From NCBI GenBank assembly GCA_017614625.1, contig JAGABK010000081.1, positions 1 to 11,935 on the forward strand: a stretch of DNA of 11,935 bases. The letters are read 5' to 3'. How positions within the stretch are numbered: the first letter of the stretch is position 1; every line of letters begins with the position of its first letter. The translations under genes and the position numbers were made by a program. This stretch comes from Spirochaetales bacterium. Lineage in GTDB: Bacteria; Spirochaetota; Spirochaetia; Sphaerochaetales; Sphaerochaetaceae. The notes beneath the pieces are model-generated. The model was not told where the DNA came from, did no database searches, and saw only the letters and a program-made list of their open reading frames with translations. Below are positions 1 to 7,217 of the stretch, one piece after another.

Positions 1-57
1 GTAGAGATGCCCGAGATCGTCAGGGACAGGATCGCAAGGAAAGGAGGACTCATCTGA
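1..57 (+). CDS. C-terminal tail of upstream gene, probably an Opp-type transporter component (partial)
   Basis: Frame 1 is open from the window edge and gives an 18-residue tail ending in RIARKGGLI before TGA at 55-57. The TGA overlaps the ATG of the next gene (TGATG), which indicates translational coupling. Genes directly upstream of an OppF-type ATPase are usually OppD-type ATPases, so a partner ATPase of the same transporter is the likeliest identity. The tail itself carries no diagnostic motif, so this rests on context only. A Shine-Dalgarno for the downstream gene (AAAGGAGG, near 40-47) lies inside these last codons. Confidence 0.55.
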   Translation, partial: VEMPEIVRDRIARKGGLI

Positions 58-1139
58 TGGCAGACAAAGACAACGACAGGGACGTCCTTCTTAGGGTAGA
101 GCATCTGTGCCAGTACTTCAGGCTGGGCAAGTTCGCCGTGAACAAGGCCGTCGACGACGTCAGCTTCGACATAAAGCAGGGCGAGGTCTTCGGTCTGGTC
201 GGCGAGTCCGGCTGCGGAAAGACCACGACCGGAAGGTCCATCATCAAGCTGTACGACATCACGGGCGGAAACGTCTGGTTCAAGGGACAGCGCATCAGCG
301 CCGGAACCAGGACCTACAAGGACGCCATCGCGGCGGCCCGCAAGGAGAAGAAGACCTGCACCGACGAGGCCCGCAAGGCCGAGCTGGACAAGGTCATAGC
401 CGACAACAAGGCCCTGATCGACGAAGCGAAGAAGGTCAACAAGAACGTGGACCGCAAGCTGGTCAACCAGATCCAGATGATATTCCAGGATCCCATAGCG
501 TCCCTGGACCCCAGGATGACGGTCCGCGACATCATAGCCGAGGGCCTGATCATCCGCGGAATCAAGGACAAGCAGTACATAGACAACAAGGTCTATGAGA
601 TGCTGGAGACCGTAGGTCTGGTGCGCGAGCACGCGTCGCGTTATCCGCATGAGTTCTCCGGAGGACAGAGGCAGCGCATCGGCGTCGCCAGGGCAGTCAT
701 CATGGAGCCGTCGCTGTTAATCGCCGACGAGCCCATTTCGGCCCTGGATGTGTCCATCCGCGCCCAGATCATGAACCTCATGAACGACCTGAGGGAGAAG
801 ATGGGCCTGACAATCATGTTCATCGCCCATGACCTCTCGGTCGTGAAGTACTTCTCCGACAGGATCGGAGTCATGTACTTCGGACATCTGGTCGAGCTGG
901 CCGATTCCGAGGAGCTTTTCAGACATCCGCTGCATCCGTACACGAGGTCGCTGCTTTCGGCCATCCCGCAGCCCGACCCGGAGTACGAGCGCAACCGCAA
1001 GCGCATAGTCTACAACCCGGTGGCCGACCACGACTACAGGAACGGCGCGCCGACCTTCCGCGAGGTCTGCGAGGGACATTTCGTCCTCTGCGACGACGCC
1101 GAGTTCGAGAAATACAGGAAGATCGTTTCGGAGGAGTGA
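57..1139 (+). CDS. OppF-like peptide/oligosaccharide ABC transporter ATP-binding protein
   Basis: This 360-residue cytoplasmic ATPase would power an oligopeptide/dipeptide-type (Opp/Dpp) ABC importer. All nucleotide-binding motifs are visible: Walker A GESGCGKTT (49-57), Q-loop FQDP (143-146), signature FSGGQRQR (200-207), Walker B LLIADEP with E225, D-loop SALD (228-231) and H-loop histidine 258. The C-terminal HPLHPYTRSLLSAIPQPDP segment is the hallmark of OppD/OppF-type ATPases. The start ATG overlaps the upstream stop and has a good ribosome site. An oddity is a charged, probably helical Lys/Ala/Glu/Asp-rich insertion of roughly 55 residues (about 82-136), placed between the strand after Walker A and the Q-loop. 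The ROK regulator that follows after one base suggests the substrate could be a sugar oligomer rather than a peptide. The family is certain; the substrate is not. Confidence 0.93.
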   Translation: MADKDNDRDVLLRVEHLCQYFRLGKFAVNKAVDDVSFDIKQGEVFGLVGESGCGKTTTGRSIIKLYDITGGNVWFKGQRISAGTRTYKDAIAAARKEKKTCTDEARKAELDKVIADNKALIDEAKKVNKNVDRKLVNQIQMIFQDPIASLDPRMTVRDIIAEGLIIRGIKDKQYIDNKVYEMLETVGLVREHASRYPHEFSGGQRQRIGVARAVIMEPSLLIADEPISALDVSIRAQIMNLMNDLREKMGLTIMFIAHDLSVVKYFSDRIGVMYFGHLVELADSEELFRHPLHPYTRSLLSAIPQPDPEYERNRKRIVYNPVADHDYRNGAPTFREVCEGHFVLCDDAEFEKYRKIVSEE

Positions 1140-1140
1140 C

Positions 1141-2256
1141 ATGGCCGACATGAAGCTTTCGCAGCCCAGGTCCGCGAGGACGATCAACACGGCCCGCGTC
1201 CTGGGATGCCTCAGGACGGGGGAGAACCTTTCGAAGGCTGAGATCGCGAGGGTCCTTGAACTCAACAAGGTCTCCACTGGCGAGATCGTCGACGACCTGA
1301 TCTCCGAAGGCCTCGTGGCGGAGGCGGGGAAGATGGAAAGCGCCAACGGACGACGTCCAACCTGCCTCTCCATCGTCTCCGACGCACGCTACGTCCTGAG
1401 CGTCGACATAGGCAGGAGGTTCTGCACCGTGGCCCTGTGCAACCTGCTTTCCGAACCGCTTCATTTCGAGCGCATCCCGCTCAACAAGGATGCCGCGTCC
1501 GTCGAGGCCTTCTGCGCCGAGATAATCAAGAGCTGCATCCGCGTCGTGCGCCTGGCAGACCGCTCCAGGATCATCGGAGCGGGCATTTCCGCGGGCGGAA
1601 AGGTCTCCGCCGACGGCCGCACGATAGTCAGCAGTCCGTACCTTCCCTGGAAGAACCTCCCCATAGCCGATGCCTTCGAGAAGGTCCTGGACATCAGAAC
1701 CGTGGCCCGCAACAGCACCTACGCCCTGGTCGACGCCGAGCGCTACGCCGCCTACGGAACAGGCCTTCTGTCCTCCGACGAGCCCATCATATACATAGAA
1801 TGGGGTGATTCGGTGAACATGGCCCTGGTCTGCGGCGACAGGGTCTTCGGAGGTGCGAACGACTTCGCCCATCTGAAGGTCGCCCAGACAGGCCTGTGCT
1901 CCTGCGGCAGGATAGGGTGCCTTGAGGCCAACGTTTCGGCCTGGGCCCTTTCCGGAAACAGGGACGTGCACCTCAAGGACCTGTGGAACGGCATGGAGGA
2001 GCCCGTCTTCGACGCCATGGCCAAGGCCATAGACATGGCGGTGCGCATCACCGGTTCCGACAAGGTCGTCATAGGAGGCGAGGGCGCCACCATCACCGAC
2101 TACTGCCTCAGGGAACTGCAGAAGAAATGCCCCGGAATGACGATCGAGCGCTCAATGCTCGGCGAGAAGGCCAACATCATGGCCGCGGCGGAAGTCGCCC
2201 TGGACAAATGGGTCTACCTGACCTCCGTCCTTGAGAAGATGAAGGGCCTGCTGTAA
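1141..2256 (+). CDS. ROK-family transcriptional regulator (NagC/XylR-like)
   Basis: The 371-residue protein has an N-terminal winged helix-turn-helix (about 16-62, including LSKAEIARVLELNKVSTGEI) followed by a ROK domain. ROK signatures seen are the phosphate-loop-like DIG (89-91), the zinc site H244 with CSCGRIGC (C253, C255, C260), and VVIGGEG (309-315). At the position of the usual sugar-kinase ND motif the protein has N191-S192, so the catalytic aspartate appears to be lost. The GEIGH sugar motif is degraded to NDFAH. It is therefore most likely a regulator without kinase activity that may still sense a sugar. It starts one base after the OppF-like stop with GGAGGAG as ribosome site, so it is probably co-transcribed with the transporter and may control it. 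I see no terminator directly after it. No operator could be identified, because the operon promoter lies outside the window. Confidence 0.9.
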   Translation: MADMKLSQPRSARTINTARVLGCLRTGENLSKAEIARVLELNKVSTGEIVDDLISEGLVAEAGKMESANGRRPTCLSIVSDARYVLSVDIGRRFCTVALCNLLSEPLHFERIPLNKDAASVEAFCAEIIKSCIRVVRLADRSRIIGAGISAGGKVSADGRTIVSSPYLPWKNLPIADAFEKVLDIRTVARNSTYALVDAERYAAYGTGLLSSDEPIIYIEWGDSVNMALVCGDRVFGGANDFAHLKVAQTGLCSCGRIGCLEANVSAWALSGNRDVHLKDLWNGMEEPVFDAMAKAIDMAVRITGSDKVVIGGEGATITDYCLRELQKKCPGMTIERSMLGEKANIMAAAEVALDKWVYLTSVLEKMKGLL

Positions 2257-2259
2257 GGC

Positions 2260-2317
2260 GATTTGAAAAAATTTTTAAATCTCTCGGGAAAAAAGTGGAA
2301 AAATTTTTAAAAAATTA
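2260..2317 (+). promoter_or_regulatory. A/T-tract region upstream of the first secreted-protein promoter
   Basis: This AT-rich stretch holds two symmetric A/T tracts, A6T5 at 2266-2276 and A5T5 at 2299-2308. Their centres lie 32 bases apart, close to three helical turns, and another A6 run sits between them at 2289-2294. Such phased tracts bend DNA and can act as UP elements for RNA polymerase just upstream of a -35 box. The 13-mer GATTTGAAAAAAT at 2260-2272 recurs at 3091-3103 before the second secreted-protein gene. The region has no GC-rich stem, so it does not look like a terminator for the ROK gene. Function is inferred from composition and position. Confidence 0.5.
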
Positions 2318-2346
2318 TTGACCGGCAGGGTTATTTGGTTTATAAA
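2318..2346 (+). promoter_or_regulatory. sigma70-like promoter of secreted protein gene 1
   Basis: The -35 box TTGACC (2318-2323) is separated by exactly 17 bases from the -10 box TATAAA (2341-2346). The predicted start of transcription is near 2353, giving a leader of about 40 bases with the ribosome site GGGGGAAAG at 2377-2385. The A/T tracts immediately upstream resemble an UP element. Confidence 0.75.
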
Positions 2347-2391
2347 AATAAAGAACTTGTGTGCAAGCACATAACCGGGGGAAAGACCGTA

Positions 2392-2994
2392 ATGAAGAAA
2401 ATAGCATCGATCCTTTTGTTTTCCGTTCTTCTCTGCGGATTGGCATTTGCCGTAACGACACTCGGCAACACCATCAGGATCAAGTCTGCCGTCGGTTCCA
2501 TCACCATCGAGAAGGCCAACGCCGAGGCCATGAACAGGGGAGAGAGCGGAGTCTTCATCATCACGCTCGGAAGCTCCGCCCAGACGGCAGGCGACAGGGA
2601 CGTCCATATCAGTAACTACGACATCTCCTTCGAGGATGTCGTCACATATTTCCGCATCGTCCAGACCTCCAAGACCAGGACGAACGAGTCCATCACGCTC
2701 GGCGTGACCGCAGGCAAGCTTACCCTGGTGTCCCAGGACGGAACGATCCATGAGAGCGCGAACCCCGTGTTCTCGTCCTTCAGCGGCAATCCGGACAGCG
2801 CGGCGGTCGTCGTCAACGGCGAGACCACCGACAACTCGGTCACCATCGACATCAACTACCTCGGCGGAGGAACCACAGTCGAGGCCGACACGGTCCTCGC
2901 CACATTCTCCTCGGTCTGGTACAGACAGGAGGACCTGATGATGTACGACGGCGACTATTTCGCAGACATCACGCTTGAATATACAATAGAGTAA
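2392..2994 (+). CDS. Exported beta-rich protein of unknown function, paralogue 1
   Basis: This 200-residue protein begins with a clear type I signal peptide: MKK, then a hydrophobic core to about residue 20, ending AFA before VTTL. The ATG at 2392 is preferred over an upstream in-frame TTG (2335) because it has the GGGGGAAAG ribosome site, and because the TTG lies upstream of the predicted -10 box. The mature part is rich in Thr, Ser, Val and Asp with alternating hydrophobics, typical of beta-sandwich or barrel surface proteins, and contains no cysteine. It ends YFADITLEYTIE. It shares with the protein at 3176 a central block (F, N, S, TL and AG at fixed spacing, residues 87-108) and the C-terminal (Y/F)AD-I-(T/S)-LE motif, so the two are distant paralogues. 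A final amphipathic strand recalls pilin-like subunits (spore-coat-U/Csu type), but this is only a resemblance. It is a monocistronic unit with its own promoter and terminator. I do not recognise a named family. Confidence 0.85.
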   Translation: MKKIASILLFSVLLCGLAFAVTTLGNTIRIKSAVGSITIEKANAEAMNRGESGVFIITLGSSAQTAGDRDVHISNYDISFEDVVTYFRIVQTSKTRTNESITLGVTAGKLTLVSQDGTIHESANPVFSSFSGNPDSAAVVVNGETTDNSVTIDINYLGGGTTVEADTVLATFSSVWYRQEDLMMYDGDYFADITLEYTIE

Positions 2995-3024
2995 ACCCCC
3001 TTGCTCTTGAGGAATACAATTCTG

Positions 3025-3058
3025 GTGCCGCGGCTTCGCGGCACTTTTTGTTTATTTT
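3025..3058 (+). terminator. Intrinsic terminator after secreted protein gene 1
   Basis: A perfect 8-bp stem GTGCCGCG / CGCGGCAC (3025-3032 and 3037-3044) encloses a GCTT loop and is followed by a T-rich run from 3045 (TTTTTGTTTATTTT). It lies about 30 bases after the stop codon. Confidence 0.93.
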
Positions 3059-3104
3059 ATTTCAAAATTTTAAAAGTTTTTCTGAAAAAAGATTTGAAAA
3101 AATA

Positions 3105-3133
3105 TTGACATGCGCCGTACGGCATAGTATTTT
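3105..3133 (+). promoter_or_regulatory. sigma70-like promoter of secreted protein gene 2
   Basis: A consensus -35 box TTGACA (3105-3110) is followed after 17 bases by TATTTT (3128-3133) as -10. The -35 is preceded by AAAAAATA, much like the AAAAAATTA before the -35 of the first secreted-protein gene. The 13-mer GATTTGAAAAAAT (3091-3103) is shared with the earlier intergenic region. The predicted leader is about 36 bases, with AGAGAGGAAA (3161-3170) as ribosome site. Confidence 0.72.
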
Positions 3134-3175
3134 GGTACGTGGGTTAGAACAATTATCGGAAGAGAGGAAATAGTT

Positions 3176-3799
3176 TTGAAGAAAATCACAACTATTATCA
3201 CAGTTCTTTTTCTCCTGTCTTTTGCAGCATTCGCAGGTGCTTCGGGCACCGAGACACATAGGGTCACCATCACTACGGACGTAGGCATCGTCATTCCCGC
3301 TTTCCAGTTCTCCTTTTCGGGAGGCATGCTTGACACGGCCGACGCAGTGACCACCAACTCCGGAGCCAAGGGCTACGGCGAGGAGGACTTCAACGAATTC
3401 GCGACGGACAACGCCGCAGTCGAAGTCGCCGACATCTCGGTCAACGGACTTGACCTGCTGTTCACAGCCAGACTTGCGAATACTGCAAAATGCAACAACT
3501 CGTACACCCTAAGGTTCCTTGCCGGCGGGTTCGACGTCTACCGCAACGGTGTTCCCGGAAAGCTCAATCCGTCATCGGATCCCAAGATCACGATTTCTCC
3601 GGACATCGCTTCCCTCCAGGGACTTACGGTCACCTCCGTTTCCCCCGACACCATCAGGGTGACCTTCAACGGATCCGACTGCGTCATCGGTGAGATCGCT
3701 TCCTTCAACGTGAAGTACTCGCCCGATGCAAGTCTGGACCCCACCGAGGGCGGTTTCTATTACGCAGATATTTCATTGGAGATTTCCTCTGATTATTGA
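3176..3799 (+). CDS. Exported beta-rich protein of unknown function, paralogue 2 (TTG start)
   Basis: This 207-residue protein starts at a TTG codon. The choice rests on the AGAGAGGAAA ribosome site about six bases upstream and on the signal peptide that begins right there (KKITT, hydrophobic core, AFA at 18-20 before GASG). The mature chain is Thr/Ser/Asp-rich with many short beta-type stretches. It contains two cysteines (C106, C169) that could form a disulphide after export. The central block at about 96-117 aligns without gaps to the protein at 2392, and the C-terminus FYYADISLE matches its YFADITLE. These are diverged tandem paralogues, each monocistronic. No enzyme motif or lipobox is visible. 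A surface, periplasmic or pilus-like structural role is possible but unproven. Confidence 0.85.
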   Translation: MKKITTIITVLFLLSFAAFAGASGTETHRVTITTDVGIVIPAFQFSFSGGMLDTADAVTTNSGAKGYGEEDFNEFATDNAAVEVADISVNGLDLLFTARLANTAKCNNSYTLRFLAGGFDVYRNGVPGKLNPSSDPKITISPDIASLQGLTVTSVSPDTIRVTFNGSDCVIGEIASFNVKYSPDASLDPTEGGFYYADISLEISSDY

Positions 3800-3821
3800 A
3801 ATATGTTTTAACCCAAAAACC

Positions 3822-3858
3822 GGCTGTCAGGCAGTTGCCTGGCAGCCTCTTTTTTATT
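3822..3858 (+). terminator. Intrinsic terminator after secreted protein gene 2
   Basis: An 11-bp stem (3822-3832 with 3837-3847, one G-U wobble) has an AGTT loop and is followed by TCTTTTTTATT. It begins about 20 bases after the stop codon and separates this gene from htpG. Confidence 0.93.
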
Positions 3859-3897
3859 AACTTTCAAAGGATCTAGAAATCGTTCCGGAGGAGAAAC

Positions 3898-5754
3898 ATG
3901 GAAAGGAAACAGTTCAAGACGGAAGTCTCGGAACTTCTGCAGCTGATCATTCATTCACTCTACTCACACAAGGAGATTTTTCTGCGCGAGCTGGTCTCCA
4001 ACGCGTCCGACGCGCTGGACAAACTGAAATACAGGACCCTTGTCGACGGCAAAACGCCGGACGGCGAGCTGCGCATCGACATAAGCTTCACCGAAGGGGA
4101 CAAGAGGACCCTCACGATTGAGGACAACGGCATCGGAATGACCCATGACGAGCTGAACGAGAACCTCGGCACCATCGCCCGCTCGGGAACCAGGCACTTC
4201 CTGGAGAGCCTGACCGACGAGCAGAAGAAGGACAGCAACCTCATCGGCCAGTTCGGCGTGGGCTTCTATTCGGCCTTCATGGTGGCCGACAGGGTCGAGG
4301 TGACCTCAAGGGCCTACGGCAGCGACCAGGCCTACAAATGGGAGAGCGACGGCAAGGACAAGTACACCGTCGAGGAGGCCCAGCGCCCCGGATGCGGAAC
4401 CACCATCGTGCTCCATCTGAACGACGAAGGCAAGGAATACGCCAACAGGTGGCAGATCGAGAACCTCATCAAGCAGTACAGCGACCACATCGCCTATCCG
4501 ATCTACCTGGCCTACGACCAGAACACCTACGACGACAAGTACAACGTCACCGGAAGCGAGCACAAGGTCGAGAAGATCAACAGCGCCGCAGCCCTGTGGA
4601 CCAGGAGCAAGAGCGAGCTGAAGGAAGAGGACTACAACGAGTTCTACAAGAACACCACGTACGATTCGGAGAACCCTCTGTTCTACCTGCACACCAAGGC
4701 CGAGGGCGCCACGGAGTACACCACGCTGTTCTTCATCCCCGCCAAGGCCCCGTTCGACATGTACCACGCCGACTACAAGCCCGGCGTGAAGCTCTACGTC
4801 AAGCGCGTCTACATCACGGACGACGAGAAGGAGCTTCTGCCCACGTACCTGCGATTCGTGAAGGGAATCATCGACAGCGAGGACCTTCCGCTGAACGTCT
4901 CGCGTGAGATCCTCCAGCAGAACAGGGTCATGACGAGCATCCGCAACGCATCGGTGAAAAAGCTTCTGGGCGAATTCAAGCGCATAGCAGCGCAGAACCC
5001 CGACCTGTACGTCAAGTTCATCGAGCAGTACAACCGCCCGCTGAAGGAAGGCCTTTACCAGGACTACGCCAACCGCGACGAGCTTCTTGAACTGGTGCGC
5101 TTCAAGAGCAGCAGCGTGGACGGCTACACGTCGCTTGCCTCCTACAAGGAGAGGATGACGGCCGACCAGAAGAGCATCTACTACATCACCGGTTCGGACG
5201 AGAAGGCCCTGAAGAACTCGCCTCTGCTTTCATCGTTCAAGGAGAAGGGAATAGAGGTGCTTCTCATGACCGACGACATCGACGACCTCGTCATCTCGTC
5301 GGTGGGCAAGTACAAGGACATCCCCCTCAAGGCCGTGAACAAGAGCGGCGCCATGGACGACTTCCTCACGGAGGACGAGAAGAAGAAGGCGAAGGAAGAG
5401 GGAAGTTCGGTTGCCGGGAAGCTGAAGAAGGCCCTGGGCGACAAGGTCAAGGACGTCATTGTCTCGACAAGGCTCTCGGGCGTGTCTGCTGTCGTGGTCA
5501 CTGACGAGAACGACCCGTCGGTGCAGATGCAGCAGCTTCTCAAGGCCATGGGACAGGAGAGCTTCGAGGGAAGCGCCCCGATTCTCGAGGTCAACGCGGA
5601 GGATGCTTTCGTGAAGAGGATCGTGGATTCGACGGACGAGGCATTTGTCGCAGATGCCTCAAGCGTGCTTCTGGACCAGGCTCTTCTTTCCGAAGGCGTC
5701 ATGCCCAAGGATCCCGCGGAGTTCGCGAGAAAACTGCATTCACTGCTTGTCTGA
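3898..5754 (+). CDS. htpG: Chaperone protein HtpG (bacterial Hsp90)
   Basis: This is the cytosolic ATP-dependent Hsp90 chaperone; its 618 residues compare with about 624 in E. coli. The GHKL ATPase domain shows E31 and N35 in ELVSNASDALDKLKY, DNGIGM (76-81), the lid GTIARSGT (91-98), GQFGVGFYSAF (117-127) and CGTTIVLHL. The middle domain carries LPLNVSREILQQN (330-342), whose arginine (R336) contacts the ATP gamma-phosphate. The C-terminal third is the dimerisation domain and lacks the eukaryotic MEEVD tail, as expected. ATG 3898 follows GGAGGAG at 3886-3892. Upstream there are only about 40 bases after the preceding terminator. No CIRCE operator is visible, and a convincing promoter could not be assigned. 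The 3' end overlaps rsmD, on the other strand, by 15 bases. Confidence 0.98.
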   Translation: MERKQFKTEVSELLQLIIHSLYSHKEIFLRELVSNASDALDKLKYRTLVDGKTPDGELRIDISFTEGDKRTLTIEDNGIGMTHDELNENLGTIARSGTRHFLESLTDEQKKDSNLIGQFGVGFYSAFMVADRVEVTSRAYGSDQAYKWESDGKDKYTVEEAQRPGCGTTIVLHLNDEGKEYANRWQIENLIKQYSDHIAYPIYLAYDQNTYDDKYNVTGSEHKVEKINSAAALWTRSKSELKEEDYNEFYKNTTYDSENPLFYLHTKAEGATEYTTLFFIPAKAPFDMYHADYKPGVKLYVKRVYITDDEKELLPTYLRFVKGIIDSEDLPLNVSREILQQNRVMTSIRNASVKKLLGEFKRIAAQNPDLYVKFIEQYNRPLKEGLYQDYANRDELLELVRFKSSSVDGYTSLASYKERMTADQKSIYYITGSDEKALKNSPLLSSFKEKGIEVLLMTDDIDDLVISSVGKYKDIPLKAVNKSGAMDDFLTEDEKKKAKEEGSSVAGKLKKALGDKVKDVIVSTRLSGVSAVVVTDENDPSVQMQQLLKAMGQESFEGSAPILEVNAEDAFVKRIVDSTDEAFVADASSVLLDQALLSEGVMPKDPAEFARKLHSLLV

Positions 5755-6324
5755 TCCGCTCTCCGGACTTTCGTTCCGGTAGAACTTAATCATGTTGCGC
5801 CCGTACCTGCGGGTGTCCGTAAGAACAAGATTACCCACTCTTTCCGGCCACTGGGATTCCTCGGCGGCCGGAATGTGTATTATGAACAGCCCCTGCGGCT
5901 TCACGCAGCCGCGCCTGTCGGCAAGCTCGGCCAGCTGGACCTTCTTTCCCATGGGGAATGGAGGGTCCGCATAGACTATGTCGTAGCACATCTGCGCGGT
6001 GGGGATGAATTTCAGGACATTGGCGTTGAAGATCCTTATGTCGCAGTCCTCCAGCGCCCAGGAGATGTTCCTCTCCATGACGGGCCGCTTGGCCCTGTCC
6101 ATCTCGACCAGATGGACCAGCTTCGCGCCGCGGGAGGCCGCCTCGAGTCCCACGCAGCCGCTTCCGGAGAAGAGGTCGCAGAAGGAGATACCGTCAAGGG
6201 GGCCCAGTATGGCGAAAAGGGACTCGCGCATCCTGTCCATGGCCGGACGGATCTCCAGCTCTCCCTGGGGGATTATGACTTTCCTGCCGCAGTATCTGCC
6301 GCCGGTGATTCTCATGGTCAGCAT
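5740..6324 (-). CDS. rsmD: 16S rRNA (guanine(966)-N(2))-methyltransferase RsmD
   Basis: The 194-residue SAM-dependent methyltransferase would methylate G966 of 16S rRNA in the small subunit. Family signatures appear in order: RITGGRYCGRKVIIP (5-19), RPAMDRMRESLF (26-37), SAM-binding DLFSGSGCVGLEAASRGA (50-67) and the catalytic DPPF (120-123). The length is normal for RsmD. The ATG at 6324 sits two bases after the stop of the FAD-subunit gene and about six bases from GGAAGG (6331-6336), so it is chosen over the in-frame ATG at 6315. It is the last gene of the minus-strand redox operon, an unusual partner for a ribosome-maturation enzyme. Its last 15 bases overlap the end of htpG on the other strand, and no dedicated terminator is visible. 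Confidence 0.95.
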   Translation of the reverse strand: MLTMRITGGRYCGRKVIIPQGELEIRPAMDRMRESLFAILGPLDGISFCDLFSGSGCVGLEAASRGAKLVHLVEMDRAKRPVMERNISWALEDCDIRIFNANVLKFIPTAQMCYDIVYADPPFPMGKKVQLAELADRRGCVKPQGLFIIHIPAAEESQWPERVGNLVLTDTRRYGRNMIKFYRNESPESGSDKQ

Positions 6325-6326
6325 GC

Positions 6327-7217
6327 TCAGCCTTCCAGATAGCTAATGTTGATCTCGTTGAGGACGTTCTCCAGAAGCCGCACGGCGCGCTCGATCTGCA
6401 GCATGCTGCTGTTCTGCCTGACCGACAGCCTGAGGTCGGAGGCAAGGCGCTTGGCGATCTTTGCCGTCTTGTCCGGCGTGACGGGGAAGTTGACCGTGGA
6501 GAGCAGGTTGTCGAAGTCCTGGGACATGTAGAAGCAGGAGCCCGGCAGCGTGATGCACATGACGGGGCTGGTGAGGTTGCCCTGGCTTATCGTGTACTGC
6601 AGGCTGAATATCACGGACTCCGTGGGGTTGTTCATGGGAGAATCCAGCGTGCGGGAGATGAACATGTTCTGCGAGGTGGGGTCGGTGGGTATCCTTATCT
6701 TCGTCAGCAGGGCGTTGTCCGCGTAGAGGAAGTTGCCCTTGCGGTCGTAGAGCTTGGAGACGGGGATCCACCTGGCAGCCGCGGACTTGGAGACCATGCG
6801 GATCTCGGCCTGGGCGTTGAGCGTGGCGAGGACGCAGCTCATGGTGAACCTCATGTCGCTGGTGCACAGCGAGCCGCCGATGGTGGCCTGGTTCCTGATG
6901 ACCGAGCTTCCGATCGAGGTTATGGCGTTGTAGAGCTCCTTGGAGAAGACGAAGCTTCCCATCGTGATCAGCTGCTGGATGGTGACCATGGCGCCGGCTT
7001 CGAGGTAGCGGTCGGCATGGTAGATCCTGGAGAGGTCCTGGATTCCCGAGAGGGCGATGATATCGCGCTGGTTCGGATTCGGATAGAAATTCGGGCGGCT
7101 CATGATGTACGTGCCACCGGCCCAGAACCTGGCGTCGGGATTCTTGAGTTTGTTCGTTATCGCTTCACTTATGGTCTTCGGGGTGAAGACCGTCGGGGAC
7201 CTAAGACCTTCTGGCAC
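6327..7217 (-). CDS. FAD-binding subunit of a xanthine dehydrogenase-like complex
   Basis: This 296-residue protein matches the FAD-binding domain of molybdopterin dehydrogenases (XdhB/CoxM type). FAD-pyrophosphate motifs are retained: FWAGGT (31-36) and IRNQATIGGSLCTSD (107-121), then the usual segment ending LLTKIRIP before the C-terminal domain. The reading frame starts at GTG (7217), supported by AGGAG about eight bases upstream. It overlaps the [2Fe-2S] gene by 17 bases, so the two are probably translationally coupled. In classical enzymes this subunit passes electrons from the iron-sulphur clusters to NAD+ or another acceptor. Its preserved motifs contrast with the eroded large subunit. 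The acceptor is unknown. Confidence 0.88.
   Translation of the reverse strand: MPEGLRSPTVFTPKTISEAITNKLKNPDARFWAGGTYIMSRPNFYPNPNQRDIIALSGIQDLSRIYHADRYLEAGAMVTIQQLITMGSFVFSKELYNAITSIGSSVIRNQATIGGSLCTSDMRFTMSCVLATLNAQAEIRMVSKSAAARWIPVSKLYDRKGNFLYADNALLTKIRIPTDPTSQNMFISRTLDSPMNNPTESVIFSLQYTISQGNLTSPVMCITLPGSCFYMSQDFDNLLSTVNFPVTPDKTAKIAKRLASDLRLSVRQNSSMLQIERAVRLLENVLNEINISYLEG

Noticed and set aside
919..1971. Long open frame on the minus strand (about 350 codons) across the OppF-like and ROK genes
   Set aside because: It is a shadow of two well-supported plus-strand genes in GC-rich sequence. It crosses their junction, has no ribosome site and shows low-complexity, Gly/Arg-rich translation.
2260..2280. 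Near-palindromic GATTT...AAATC as a terminator for the ROK gene
   Set aside because: The stem would be entirely A/T with no GC core, so it is better explained as A/T-tract promoter-upstream DNA.
2335..2391. Upstream in-frame TTG extending secreted protein 1 by 19 residues
   Set aside because: It would start upstream of the predicted -10 box, would bury the signal peptide behind a polar extension, and lacks a ribosome site.
2392..2451. Cys15 in the signal peptide of secreted protein 1 as a lipoprotein site
   Set aside because: The residues before it (VLL) do not fit a lipobox, whose -1 residue should be small. AFA at 18-20 makes an ordinary type I cleavage site more likely.
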